Below the pieces are notes generated by a model. It had not been told where the DNA came from, did no database searches, and saw only the letters and a program-made list of their open reading frames with translations. Positions 48,800-57,814 of a stretch of DNA of 62,767 bases are shown here, piece after piece. Position 1 is the stretch's first letter, and every line of letters starts with the position of its first letter. The DNA is from an uncultured Christensenella sp. Lineage in GTDB: Bacteria > Bacillota > Clostridia > Christensenellales > Pumilibacteraceae. The DNA is taken from NCBI GenBank assembly GCA_910585055.1, contig CAJUBY010000005.1:8596-71362 (forward strand), written 5' to 3'. The position numbers and the translations under genes are program-made.

Positions 48800-50713
48800 A
48801 TGGCTAGAAAGACAGATAACGGTAATTATACCGCGAGTTCCATACAGGTGCTCGAAGGACTGGAGCCGGTGCGGAAACGCCCCGGTATGTACATCGGGTC
48901 GACCGACGAACACGGACTGCATCATCTTATCACGGAAGTGGTGGACAACTCCGTCGACGAAGCGCTCGCCGGGTATTGCGATAAGATACTCGTCGAAATA
49001 ACGCGCGACGGCGCGATTTCGGTCACGGATAACGGACGCGGTATCCCGGTCGAGATCCACCCCAAGGAAAAGGTCTCTACCGTTCAGGTAGTATTGACCA
49101 AGCTCCATGCCGGAGGTAAGTTCGGCGGCGGCGGATATAAGGTTTCCGGCGGTCTTCACGGCGTAGGCGTTTCGTGTGTCAACGCGCTTTCGGAATGGCT
49201 GGACGTCGAGGTTTACAAAAACGGCAAGATCTATCGTCAGCGGTATAACCGCGGCGTGCCGATGAAGCCGCTTGCCGAAGTGGGCAAGACCGATAAGACC
49301 GGCACGAAAATAACGTTCTTTCCGGACAACGAGATCTTCGAAACGCTCGATTTCAGTTACGATACTGTAAGGACGCGGCTTCGCGAGGTTGCGTATCTCA
49401 ACAAAGGACTGGAACTCGAGCTTGTAGACAACCGAAAGGGCAGAGAGGCGCGCGACGTGTTCCGCTTTGACGGCGGTATAAAGGATTTCGTAGAATATCT
49501 CAACCGAAACAAACAGACGATGTTTTCGGAAGTCATTTACGGCGAAAAAGTTTTTAAGGACAGTGAGGTCGAGTACGCCATTCAGTACAACGAAGGCTAT
49601 AACGAGCTTATTTATTCGTACGCGAACAATATAAACACCGAAGAAGGCGGTACTCATCTCGTAGGTTTCCGTAACGCGCTGACAAAAGTCATCAACGACT
49701 ATGCGCACAAACAGAATCTTATAAAAGACGACGAAAAACTTGCAGGCGAAGACGTCCGCGAAGGCATAACCGCGGTAGTTTCGGTAAAACTTACCGATCC
49801 GCAGTTCGAAGGGCAGACCAAGACCAAACTCGGCAATTCGTCTATGCGCGTTCAGGTCGAAAAAGCGGTGACGGACGCGCTGGGAACGTATCTCGAAGAA
49901 AATCCGAAAGAAGCCAAAGAACTTGTAGTCAAAACCATAACCGCACAGCGCGCGCGCGACGCGGCGCGTAACGCACGCGATCTTACTCGGCGTAAGGGCG
50001 TGTTCGAGACTGCGTCGCTGCCCGGTAAGCTGGCGGACTGTACCAACCGCGATCCCGCAAACTGCGAGATATTCATAGTCGAGGGCGACAGCGCCGGCGG
50101 CACGGCAAAACAGGGACGCGACCGCAGATTCCAGGCGATACTTCCGCTCCGAGGCAAGATACTAAACGTCGAAAAAGCGCGGCTCAACCACGTTCTCGAA
50201 AACGCGGAAATAAAGGCTATGATAACGGCGTTCGGCTGCGGTATCGGCGACGAGTTCGACGAGAGTAAGCTCCGTTACGACAAGATAATATGTATGACCG
50301 ATGCCGACGTAGACGGCAGTCATATCCGTATATTGCTCCTTACGTTCTTTTTCCGTTTTATGCGTCCGCTCATCGAACGCGGACATGTGTACGCGGCGCT
50401 TCCGCCGTTGTACAAGGTGTCCAAGGGCAAAAAAGAAGTTTACTGTTACGACGATAAGGAACGCGACGAAGCGCTCGACGCCATGGGTCGCAAGGGCTGC
50501 GATCTGCAGCGCTACAAAGGTCTCGGCGAAATGAACGCGGAACAGCTTTGGGATACGACTATGAGCCCCGAGTACCGTTCGCTCAAGCGTATCACTATGG
50601 AAGACGCGTTCGAAGCCGACGAGATATTCAGCGTGCTTATGGGCGATCTGCCCGAACTTCGCCGTCAGTTCATCGAGCAGAACGCCAAGCTCGTTACCGA
50701 ACTCGACATATAG
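48800..50713 (+). CDS. gyrB: DNA gyrase subunit B
   Basis: A 637-residue ATPase subunit of gyrase, which introduces negative supercoils. The GHKL ATPase domain shows RKRPGMYIGSTD, EVVDNSVDEALAGYCD, TDNGRGIPVEIHP and GGLHGVGVSCVNALS. The TOPRIM domain has IVEGDSAGGTAKQGRDR and MTDADVDGSHIRILLLTFFFR, and the tail QRYKGLGEMNAEQLWDTTM completes it. Length matches the short GyrB class. ATG 48800 has GGGAG upstream; the earlier in-frame ATG at 48686 lies in the leader. gyrA follows after 19 bp. Confidence 0.97.
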   Translation: MARKTDNGNYTASSIQVLEGLEPVRKRPGMYIGSTDEHGLHHLITEVVDNSVDEALAGYCDKILVEITRDGAISVTDNGRGIPVEIHPKEKVSTVQVVLTKLHAGGKFGGGGYKVSGGLHGVGVSCVNALSEWLDVEVYKNGKIYRQRYNRGVPMKPLAEVGKTDKTGTKITFFPDNEIFETLDFSYDTVRTRLREVAYLNKGLELELVDNRKGREARDVFRFDGGIKDFVEYLNRNKQTMFSEVIYGEKVFKDSEVEYAIQYNEGYNELIYSYANNINTEEGGTHLVGFRNALTKVINDYAHKQNLIKDDEKLAGEDVREGITAVVSVKLTDPQFEGQTKTKLGNSSMRVQVEKAVTDALGTYLEENPKEAKELVVKTITAQRARDAARNARDLTRRKGVFETASLPGKLADCTNRDPANCEIFIVEGDSAGGTAKQGRDRRFQAILPLRGKILNVEKARLNHVLENAEIKAMITAFGCGIGDEFDESKLRYDKIICMTDADVDGSHIRILLLTFFFRFMRPLIERGHVYAALPPLYKVSKGKKEVYCYDDKERDEALDAMGRKGCDLQRYKGLGEMNAEQLWDTTMSPEYRSLKRITMEDAFEADEIFSVLMGDLPELRRQFIEQNAKLVTELDI

Positions 50714-50732
50714 GAAGTAAGGAGAGAGAATT

Positions 50733-53267
50733 ATGGCAAAAAGAATGATCCGCTCGTCCAAGGGCGGCGAAACTTCCGGAAGAGATTACGTCGACAATAC
50801 AAAGATAATCGAAACGCACGTCGTCGACGAAATGAAAAAATGTTTTATCGCGTACGCGATGGCGGTCAACGTTTCACGTGCGATACCCGACGTGCGCGAC
50901 GGCCTTAAACCCGTCCACCGCCGCATACTGTACGCCATGGGCGAACTGGCGCTGTGGTCGGATAAGCCGTACAGAAAATGCGCGCGCGTAGTCGGCGACG
51001 TTTTGGGTAAATACCATCCGCACGGCGATTCGTCGGTCTACGACGCGTTGGTCAGATTTGCGCAGGACTTTTCCATGCGGTATCCGCTCGTGGACGGTCA
51101 CGGTAACTTCGGTTCGGTCGACGGCGATCCGCCCGCGGCTATGCGTTACACGGAAGCTCGTCTCGCCAAGATCTCGTCCGAGATGCTCCGCGATATAGAT
51201 AAAGAAACGGTGGATTGGACGACTAACTTCGACGATTCGCTGCAGGAGCCTACGGTATTGCCGTCGCGTTTCCCTAATCTTTTGGTGAACGGTTCGGACG
51301 GTATAGCCGTCGGTATGGCTACCGCGATACCGCCGCACAATCTGGGCGAAGTTATCTCCGCCATAGACGCGCTTATCGAAAATCCCGAAATTTCCATTGA
51401 CGAGCTTTGCAAATACGTTCCGGCGCCGGACTTCCCGACGGGCGGTCTGATCATGGGCAGAGCCAATGTAAAGCGCGCGTACAAAACCGGCAAAGGCGGC
51501 GTTGTAATCCGCGCCAAGACGGAGATAGAAGAGTACCCGGTGCGCGAAGGCAGCGATCTTATGCGTCAGCGCATAGTCGTAACCGAACTCCCGTATCAGG
51601 TAAATAAGGAAAAACTGATCGTTCAGATCGCAGACCTCGTAAAAGACAAGCGTATCGAAGGCATTGCGGACATAAAGGAAGAGTCCGATCGCACGGGTAT
51701 GCGTATCGTTATAGAAGTAAAGCGCGACGCTCAAGCGCAAGTCGTTTTGAACATGCTTTATAAGCATACCAATCTGCAGGTGTCGCAGGGCATAACATTC
51801 CTTGCGCTTGCGGACGGCGAGCCAAAGATACTCAATCTCAAAGAGATGCTCGAATATTATTTGAAGCATCAGGAAGAGATAATCGTTCGCAGAACGCGCC
51901 ACGATCTTGCCGCGGCGCAGGAACGCGAGCACATAGTCGAAGGACTGGTAAAGGCGCAAGCCAATATCGACCGCGTTATAAAGATAATCAAGCAAAGCCG
52001 CGATAACGTGGAGGCCGCCGAAAAATTAATGGCGGAATTCTATCTGTCCGACAAGCAGGCGAACGCCATACTGGAAATGAAGCTACGCCGCCTGACAAGT
52101 CTCGAGATAGACGCGCTCCAAGCCGAACTCACGTCGTTGCAGGAAAAGATAGCCGACTTCAAGAGCATACTCGCAAGCCCCAAGCGCGTTACGGACATCG
52201 TTCGCGACGAACTGCAGGATATCAAAGAATCGTACGACAATCCGCGTCGCAGCGAACTTGTCATAGACTACGACGAAATAGATATCGGCGATCTTATCGA
52301 TAAGGAAGACGTCGTAATATCCATGACTCATTACGGGTACATCAAACGTCTGCCTACGACCGAGTACAAAGCGCAGCACCGCGGCGGCAAGGGCGTTACG
52401 GCGCACAGACCCAAAGAAGAAGACTTTGTCGAAAAGATGTTCGTCACCAATACGCACGATACGTTGCTGTATTTTACCAACTTCGGCAGAGTGTATGCGG
52501 CAAAAGCGTATGAAATACCCGAAGCAGAGCGTACCGCACGCGGCAGGGCGATAGTCAATCTGTTACAGCTCAACGACGGCGAAAAAGTAAGCGCGGTCAT
52601 TCCTATCGCCGACGATATGTATAAGGGCAATCTCGTAATGGCGACTAAACGCGGCATGATCAAAAAGACGGCGCTCACCGAGTTCAAGCAGATCCGCAAA
52701 GTCGGTAAGGTCGCCATAAAGCTCAACGACAACGACGAACTTATTTCCGTACAGCAATCCGGCGGTATCGACGAGATACTCATCGCGTCGCAGAGCGGCA
52801 AGTGCATACGGTTCTCGGAAGAGAATGTGCGTCTTATGGGCAGAGATACGCAGGGCGTACGCTCCATGCGACTCGACGAAGACGACAACGTTGTAGATAT
52901 GACTATAGTCAAGCCCGACTGCGACGTGCTAACGGTAAGCGAAAACGGGTTCGGCAAACGCACCGATATAGATGAATTCAGATTGCAGTCGCGCGCCGGC
53001 AAGGGCATAAAAGCCGGTACGTTCAACGAAAAAACAGGGCGGCTCGTCAACCTGAAGCTTGTAGACCCCGAAGACGACGTAATGGTAATTTCGGATAACG
53101 GTACCATAATAAGAATGCTGGTAAAAGAAATTTCCAAGATCGGCAGAGGGTCGCAGGGCGTAAGGATGATGCGCGTCAAAAATCAAGGTAATGTGGTTTG
53201 CGTAGCGACCGCGCCGCACCAGGAGATAATCGAAGACGAAGGCGGAGAAGCTCCGGCGGCGGAATGA
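50733..53267 (+). CDS. gyrA: DNA gyrase subunit A
   Basis: An 844-residue DNA-breakage subunit. The catalytic tyrosine is Y139 in AAMRYTEARL. The quinolone-determining stretch HPHGDSSVYDALVRF keeps the wild-type Ser and Asp at the two main resistance positions. The DNA gate and coiled coil follow, then a C-terminal beta-pinwheel of about six blades with the GyrA-box-like QHRGGKGV that marks gyrase rather than topoisomerase IV. AAGGAGAG precedes the ATG. It is cotranscribed with gyrB and closed by a terminator. Confidence 0.97.
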   Translation: MAKRMIRSSKGGETSGRDYVDNTKIIETHVVDEMKKCFIAYAMAVNVSRAIPDVRDGLKPVHRRILYAMGELALWSDKPYRKCARVVGDVLGKYHPHGDSSVYDALVRFAQDFSMRYPLVDGHGNFGSVDGDPPAAMRYTEARLAKISSEMLRDIDKETVDWTTNFDDSLQEPTVLPSRFPNLLVNGSDGIAVGMATAIPPHNLGEVISAIDALIENPEISIDELCKYVPAPDFPTGGLIMGRANVKRAYKTGKGGVVIRAKTEIEEYPVREGSDLMRQRIVVTELPYQVNKEKLIVQIADLVKDKRIEGIADIKEESDRTGMRIVIEVKRDAQAQVVLNMLYKHTNLQVSQGITFLALADGEPKILNLKEMLEYYLKHQEEIIVRRTRHDLAAAQEREHIVEGLVKAQANIDRVIKIIKQSRDNVEAAEKLMAEFYLSDKQANAILEMKLRRLTSLEIDALQAELTSLQEKIADFKSILASPKRVTDIVRDELQDIKESYDNPRRSELVIDYDEIDIGDLIDKEDVVISMTHYGYIKRLPTTEYKAQHRGGKGVTAHRPKEEDFVEKMFVTNTHDTLLYFTNFGRVYAAKAYEIPEAERTARGRAIVNLLQLNDGEKVSAVIPIADDMYKGNLVMATKRGMIKKTALTEFKQIRKVGKVAIKLNDNDELISVQQSGGIDEILIASQSGKCIRFSEENVRLMGRDTQGVRSMRLDEDDNVVDMTIVKPDCDVLTVSENGFGKRTDIDEFRLQSRAGKGIKAGTFNEKTGRLVNLKLVDPEDDVMVISDNGTIIRMLVKEISKIGRGSQGVRMMRVKNQGNVVCVATAPHQEIIEDEGGEAPAAE

Positions 53268-53297
53268 TAACACATATACAGTCGGATAGTTCACAAG

Positions 53298-53327
53298 ACC
53301 GTACGGTATGACCGTGCGGTTTTGTTT
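53298..53327 (+). terminator. Intrinsic terminator after gyrA
   Basis: ACCGTACGG (53298-53306), loop TATGA, CCGTGCGGT (53312-53320, one GU pair), then TTTGTTTT. Confidence 0.82.
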
Positions 53328-53472
53328 TGCCGAAAAACAGACCGATAATAAATTTCGATGTGTCGGTTTCCGGGCGATCCTAACCGCCGTCGGCGAAGCG
53401 CATATCTGTGTTCGTAAAGGCGGTTTTACCGTACATAAAAAACAAAAATATTTTCGGCGTGTCTTTGTATTG

Positions 53473-53501
53473 TTGCCAAAACCGTGAAATAGTGTTAGAA
53501 T
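53473..53501 (+). promoter_or_regulatory. Promoter of purF
   Basis: TTGCCA (53473-53478), 17-bp spacer, TAGAAT (53496-53501), 29 bp before the ATG. No purine riboswitch fold was noticed in the short leader. Confidence 0.6.
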
Positions 53502-53530
53502 ATATACGAAACATTAAAGGCGGTGAACTT

Positions 53531-54907
53531 ATGATACACGAAGAATGCGGCGTAATGGGCGCGTACGATTTCGACGGCGGCGATGTAGCGGTCGATCTAT
53601 ATCACGGACTGTATACGTTGCAGCACCGCGGACAGGAAAGCTGCGGCATAATAACAAACAATTACGTGGGATTGCATTCGGTCAAGGGCAAAGGTCTTGT
53701 TAACGAGATATTCACCAAGGATAATCTTCCGACGTTAAAGGGAAATATAGGCGTCGGGCATGTCCTTTACGGTTACACAGGCGAGCAGAGCGACGGTGTC
53801 CAGCCTATAGTGTCGCGGTACTGCAAAGGGTCGATGACGATAGCGCTCAACGGTACTATAACCAATTACGACGAACTTCGCGACGAATTGGAACGCCGCG
53901 GCGCGATATTCCAATCGGCGAGCCACGCCGAAATGATAATGAACATGGTGGCGGTCGCGCGTACGCAGACGCACAGCGCGGAAGATGCGATGCTTGCCGT
54001 TGCGCAGCGTTTAAAAGGTGCGTATTCCATAGTCATGATGAGTCCGCGCAAGCTTATAGCGGTGCGCGATCCGTACGGGTTCAAGCCGCTGTCGCTGGGT
54101 AAACGCGGCAACGCTTACTTTTTTTCGTCGGAAACGGCGGCGTTCGACGTTATTCGCGCTCAGACGCTATGCGACGTAAAGCCCGGCGAACTTATAAAAA
54201 TAGACGACAACGGCATAACGCATTTCGACGGCGGCGTAGGCAAAGTAAAGCCGTCGCAGTGTATTTTCGAGTTTGTGTATTTTGCCCGACCCGATTCTTA
54301 TATCGACGGAAAAAGCGTATATCAGGCGCGTATAGACATTGGCAGAGAACTGTATAAAGCCGCGCCTGCGGAAGCGGACGTCGTAGTCGGCGTGCCGAGT
54401 TCGGGTCTGCATTTCGCGCTCGGATATTCTTATGCGAGCGGTATAATGTACGCCGACGGGCTTGTCAAAAACTCGTACGTCGGACGCACATTTATTAAAG
54501 GTACAGACGAAGTGCGCAGGGAAGCGGTTTCGATAAAGCTCAACGCGCTGCGCGGCGCGGTGGAAGGCCGCGACGTGGTGCTCGTGGACGATTCGATCGT
54601 GCGCGGTACGACAAGCGCAAATCTGATCAGACTTATAAAGGACGGCGGAGCCAAAAAAGTGCATATGCGTATCGCGTCGCCGCCGTTTGTGTATTCCTGC
54701 CCGTACGGCTCCGATATCCCCGACCGCAAACATTTGGCGGCGGTGCGCATGGATATAGAAGGTATTCGCAAATCGATAGGCGCCGATTCGCTCGGCTATC
54801 TGCCTATAGATGCGTTTGCGCGCGTCGGTCTGGGCGGCAGGTTCTGCGACGCGTGCTTTACGGGAAATTATCCCGACGGTTATACCGACGAAAGCTCCGC
54901 GGAGTGA
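53531..54907 (+). CDS. purF: Amidophosphoribosyltransferase
   Basis: A 458-residue enzyme catalysing the first step of purine synthesis, PRPP plus glutamine to phosphoribosylamine. The N-terminal nucleophile cysteine is C6 after a five-residue propeptide (MIHEE-CGVMGAYDF); GLYTLQHRGQESCGI follows. The PRPP loop is VVLVDDSIVRGTTS. Fe-S-type cysteines occur at YSCPYGSD and FCDACFTG, giving three of the four found in Bacillus. ATG 53531 has GGCGGTGAA upstream; the frame is open from 53408 but that region contains the promoter. No other pur gene is adjacent. Confidence 0.95.
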   Translation: MIHEECGVMGAYDFDGGDVAVDLYHGLYTLQHRGQESCGIITNNYVGLHSVKGKGLVNEIFTKDNLPTLKGNIGVGHVLYGYTGEQSDGVQPIVSRYCKGSMTIALNGTITNYDELRDELERRGAIFQSASHAEMIMNMVAVARTQTHSAEDAMLAVAQRLKGAYSIVMMSPRKLIAVRDPYGFKPLSLGKRGNAYFFSSETAAFDVIRAQTLCDVKPGELIKIDDNGITHFDGGVGKVKPSQCIFEFVYFARPDSYIDGKSVYQARIDIGRELYKAAPAEADVVVGVPSSGLHFALGYSYASGIMYADGLVKNSYVGRTFIKGTDEVRREAVSIKLNALRGAVEGRDVVLVDDSIVRGTTSANLIRLIKDGGAKKVHMRIASPPFVYSCPYGSDIPDRKHLAAVRMDIEGIRKSIGADSLGYLPIDAFARVGLGGRFCDACFTGNYPDGYTDESSAE

Positions 54908-54914
54908 CGCACAG

Positions 54915-55691
54915 GTGAATAACAATAATGACAGCGGTATAATTCCGGGCGTCAGCGACGGCTCTTCGACACCGAATGCCGACGCGAAATCGCGTTTTGC
55001 CGCAGCGCTTAAAGCAGGCGCCGCGCGTATAACGAGCGTTCGCAACGACGTGTACACTACAAAATGGTGGCAGATGGCGATAAATTTTGTGCTGGGTGCA
55101 GGCGCTTTGGCATGTTTGATAGCGTCTATGCTGACGAAAGACGCCGTTATGACCGTCACTGCCGTAACGGGCGTTGCGCTTGTTGTTGCGGTCGTAGTTT
55201 ATAATTACGTGTTGCGCGCAATAACGCCGTCTAGTTTTTTGCAGTATTCGTATAAGGATAAAGACAGAGAATTCAGGTTTATGATACTGTCGAAAACTCG
55301 CGCGGTGTTTTCCGACGGCAATAATACGATAGAGAGCAACCGCGACATGGCGGCTATGATAGAATGTCCGCCTTTTCCGCAGTACCGTTACGATTTTTTT
55401 GCGGACATGGATGCATACGAGCGCACCGCAGACGGCGAAAGGGAAGTGTACAAGGGCGTTTTCGAGTGCAACGGCAAATCGTATAAATGCAAGATCGTTT
55501 TCAAACAGAACACGCCGATCTACGGTACGGTGGGCGGCGCGCGTATCAAATACTTCGACGTCAATTATACAAAGGATAAATTCGTCGTGCCGGTGACCCT
55601 CAAGCGCGCGGCAAAAGCGTTGAACGTTCCGTTCCCGAAACTGCCGGGGCTGTATGTACGCGACGACGTAAAAGATCTTACCAAACAGTAA
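54915..55691 (+). CDS. Membrane protein, function unknown
   Basis: The protein has 258 residues. A polar N-terminus of about 45 residues rich in Asn/Ser/Asp precedes two hydrophobic helices (WWQMAINFVLGAGALACLIASML and VMTVTAVTGVALVVAVVVYNYVL). A soluble domain of about 160 residues follows, probably cytoplasmic, with YRYDFFADMDAYERTADGEREVYKG in its middle. I do not recognise the family. GTG 54915 is set by GGAG 10 bases upstream and lies 7 bp after purF, suggesting co-transcription. The open frame from 54810 only shadows purF. No signal peptide or enzymatic motif is seen. Confidence 0.65.
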   Translation: MNNNNDSGIIPGVSDGSSTPNADAKSRFAAALKAGAARITSVRNDVYTTKWWQMAINFVLGAGALACLIASMLTKDAVMTVTAVTGVALVVAVVVYNYVLRAITPSSFLQYSYKDKDREFRFMILSKTRAVFSDGNNTIESNRDMAAMIECPPFPQYRYDFFADMDAYERTADGEREVYKGVFECNGKSYKCKIVFKQNTPIYGTVGGARIKYFDVNYTKDKFVVPVTLKRAAKALNVPFPKLPGLYVRDDVKDLTKQ

Positions 55692-55810
55692 ATATACCTA
55701 TATATTTTTCGGCAGCGGAAAAGCAGAAATATTTATATTTTAATTTTACGTTCGTTTCGATACAATATATGCCGTGTGATCTATGAGGCGATCACGATAT
55801 CGTTATATCA

Positions 55811-56572
55811 TTATTCGTATATAAACTTTTCGGTGTATTCGGCGGTGCAGGAAGTTCCGCCGAATTTATCTACTTCGAATTTTTCGTGAGTCGTTACTTT
55901 TACGGCTTTTTCGCCGTCGGTGATAAGCGTAAATTCTACATGCTCGTACTTGGGATACGATTTGCCGCCCAAAGTGGTTTTTACTTCGTTACGGGTGTAT
56001 TCCGTCGATCTCGACGGGTCCAGAACAAATTTGTAAGTGTTACTGCCGACGCATTTCGCAGATATTACAGTGTTATCCAAATCGTATTTTACTATATCGG
56101 TAAACGGTTTACCGTAAGCCGCTATATATTCGTTTCGCTCCATTATTTTGGGCGTTCCGTAAGTAAAAGACTTGTTTTTGTAAACACCGCGCGTAACGAA
56201 ATATCCTTTTTCGTTATGTTCGCGCTTTATCGCGGCTTTGACGAAAGCGGATACGCTTTCCGCCGTATCCGTATTGCCGTCGCCGTTAACCGTGCGTTTT
56301 CCCGTTATCTTCTGTGAATAGGGGATGCCCAGTACCCGTGCTTTTACCGACCCGGACATTTCGGTTCGGTAATCGTTTGCCGCCGCAAAAGCTCTTGCGC
56401 CGTTTAGCGCGCGTATAGCTTCGGGATCCGACTCGTACGAATACGAAGCCGTGACAGAAGACTTTCCGCGTACGGACGGTATAAATGCCGCACCGACAAG
56501 CAATATTATCAGTAAAAATAAAACAATAGTCGGAACGACAGTCCTTAAACGTTTTACCGTAATTTCATTCAT
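55811..56572 (-). CDS. Exported or membrane-anchored protein, function unknown
   Basis: The protein has 253 residues with an N-terminal hydrophobic helix (VVPTIVLFLLIILLVGAAFIP) after a short basic stretch, so it is an anchored or secreted protein with an outer domain. The rest is beta-rich and polar (YSYESDPEAIRALNGARAFA, YKFVLDPSRSTEYTRNEVKT, KAVKVTTHEKFEVDKFGG), somewhat like lipid- or ligand-binding beta folds, but no family is recognised. It is downstream of the collagen-like gene on the same strand but separated by a terminator hairpin. Its own promoter was not identified. Confidence 0.65.
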   Translation of the reverse strand: MNEITVKRLRTVVPTIVLFLLIILLVGAAFIPSVRGKSSVTASYSYESDPEAIRALNGARAFAAANDYRTEMSGSVKARVLGIPYSQKITGKRTVNGDGNTDTAESVSAFVKAAIKREHNEKGYFVTRGVYKNKSFTYGTPKIMERNEYIAAYGKPFTDIVKYDLDNTVISAKCVGSNTYKFVLDPSRSTEYTRNEVKTTLGGKSYPKYEHVEFTLITDGEKAVKVTTHEKFEVDKFGGTSCTAEYTEKFIYE

Positions 56573-56664
56573 GACGGTAGTATTGTCGTTTTTGCCTTGT
56601 TTTATAATATATTATCTTATATTAAAGGCGGTGCATATTTATAAAAACAGTTGTTTTCGAAACG

Positions 56665-56692
56665 AAAAGCGGCACGTTGCCGTGCCGCTTTT
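56665..56692 (-). terminator. Terminator after the collagen-like gene
   Basis: AAAAGCGGCACG (56665-56676), four-base loop, CGTGCCGCTTTT (56681-56692): a perfect 12-bp stem, including its A/T ends, so it can work in both directions. It lies 43 bp beyond the collagen-like stop. Confidence 0.8.
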
Positions 56693-56734
56693 CCGTAATC
56701 GAGTTGCGTTATTTTGTTATTGTTACCGTCTGTA

Positions 56735-57784
56735 TCAGGTAGCCAAGAAGCCGGCGGCGCGAAGCGAAGCGAGCAGTGCGTTTAGCGTATCGGCGACTTC
56801 GTCTGGTGTGGGAGTGCCTTCTACATCGGGTACGGCTGCGGCGGGAGTTATTGTGCCTGCAGGACCCGTAGCACCTGTCGCGCCGGTAGCGCCTTGGATA
56901 CCCTGGACGCCTTGTATGCCTTGTTCGCCTGCAGGACCCGTCGGTCCGGTCGGTCCGGTAGCACCGGTAACGCCTTGGATACCTTGAACGCCTTGCGCGC
57001 CCGTCGCGCCCGTCGCACCTGTAGGTCCTATTGCGCCGACTGCTCCGTCAGCGCCTGTCGCACCCGTCGCACCCGTCGCGCCTTGGATACCCTGAACACC
57101 TTGTATGCCCTGTGCCCCTGTCGCGCCCGTCGGACCGGTGGGCCCCGTAGGTCCGATCGGTCCGGTAGCACCGGTAACGCCTTGGATACCTTGAACGCCT
57201 TGCGCGCCCGTCGCGCCCGTCGCACCTGTAGGTCCTATTGCGCCGACTGCTCCGTCCGCACCGGTTGCGCCCGTCGCGCCCGTGGCTCCGGTAACACCCT
57301 GAATGCCCTGAATGCCTTGGATACCTTGTGCACCGGTTGCACCCGTCGCACCTGCGACACCTTGCGGACCGGTTGCACCTGTCGCACCCGTCGCGCCGAC
57401 AGCGCCGTCGGCGCCGTTAGCACCCGTGGCTCCGGTAGCTCCTGTAACGCCTTGAACGCCCTGCATACCCTGAACACCCTGCGGACCGGTTGCGCCCGTC
57501 GCGCCCTGCGGACCGGGTACGCCCTGAATGCCCTGAACGCCTTGTGCGCCGGTAGCTCCGGTTGCGCCCGTTGCGCCGTTTATACCGGGATAGCCGCGCG
57601 GACCGATGGGTCCGGGTGCGCCCGTAGGCCCTGTCGGACCTATACAGCACTGCGGTCTCGGCGGCATGGGACAGCACGGCCTTTGTACGCCGCAGTCATC
57701 ACGAACGCAATCGCATTCGCAATCGCGGTCGTTTTCGCCGCAGTCGTCGCAGTCGCACGGTCTGTTGAAGAAGTTAAAAAACAT
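56735..57784 (-). CDS. Collagen-like protein with Cys-rich N-terminus
   Basis: A 349-residue protein. The first 48 residues hold 11 cysteines and many acidic residues (CDCDDCGEND, CECDCVRDDC, then CCPMPP). Residues 49-309 are 87 uninterrupted Gly-X-Y triplets rich in GAT, GPT, GVQ and GIQ. The last 39 residues form a non-repeat domain (TITPAAAVPDVEG, then EVADTLNALLASLRAAGF), probably for trimerisation. There is no signal peptide, as with BclA-type exosporium proteins, so assembly on the spore surface from the mother cell is likely. AAAGGAGG precedes the ATG. A glycosyltransferase gene lies 30 bp upstream on the same strand. Confidence 0.88.
   Translation of the reverse strand: MFFNFFNRPCDCDDCGENDRDCECDCVRDDCGVQRPCCPMPPRPQCCIGPTGPTGAPGPIGPRGYPGINGATGATGATGAQGVQGIQGVPGPQGATGATGPQGVQGMQGVQGVTGATGATGANGADGAVGATGATGATGPQGVAGATGATGAQGIQGIQGIQGVTGATGATGATGADGAVGAIGPTGATGATGAQGVQGIQGVTGATGPIGPTGPTGPTGATGAQGIQGVQGIQGATGATGATGADGAVGAIGPTGATGATGAQGVQGIQGVTGATGPTGPTGPAGEQGIQGVQGIQGATGATGATGPAGTITPAAAVPDVEGTPTPDEVADTLNALLASLRAAGFLAT
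56951..57256. repeat. Perfect 99-bp direct repeat inside the collagen-like gene
   Basis: Bases 56951-57049 and 57158-57256 are identical over 99 bp (33 codons), 207 bp apart, in frame with the Gly-X-Y pattern. This points to a recent internal duplication or conversion. Confidence 0.8.
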
Positions 57785-57814
57785 GATCGACCTCCTTTTG
57801 TTTAAGATACTTAA

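Noticed and set aside
56880..57600. Regular repeats that could be taken for a CRISPR array
   Set aside because: The periodicity is 9-18 bp triplet coding in a continuous reading frame, with no unique spacers.
56894..57805. Long plus-strand open frame (303 codons) across the collagen-like gene
   Set aside because: It is the antisense shadow of the Gly-X-Y repeats. The product is a low-complexity Thr/Arg/Ala string, and the minus strand has the proper ribosome site and terminator.
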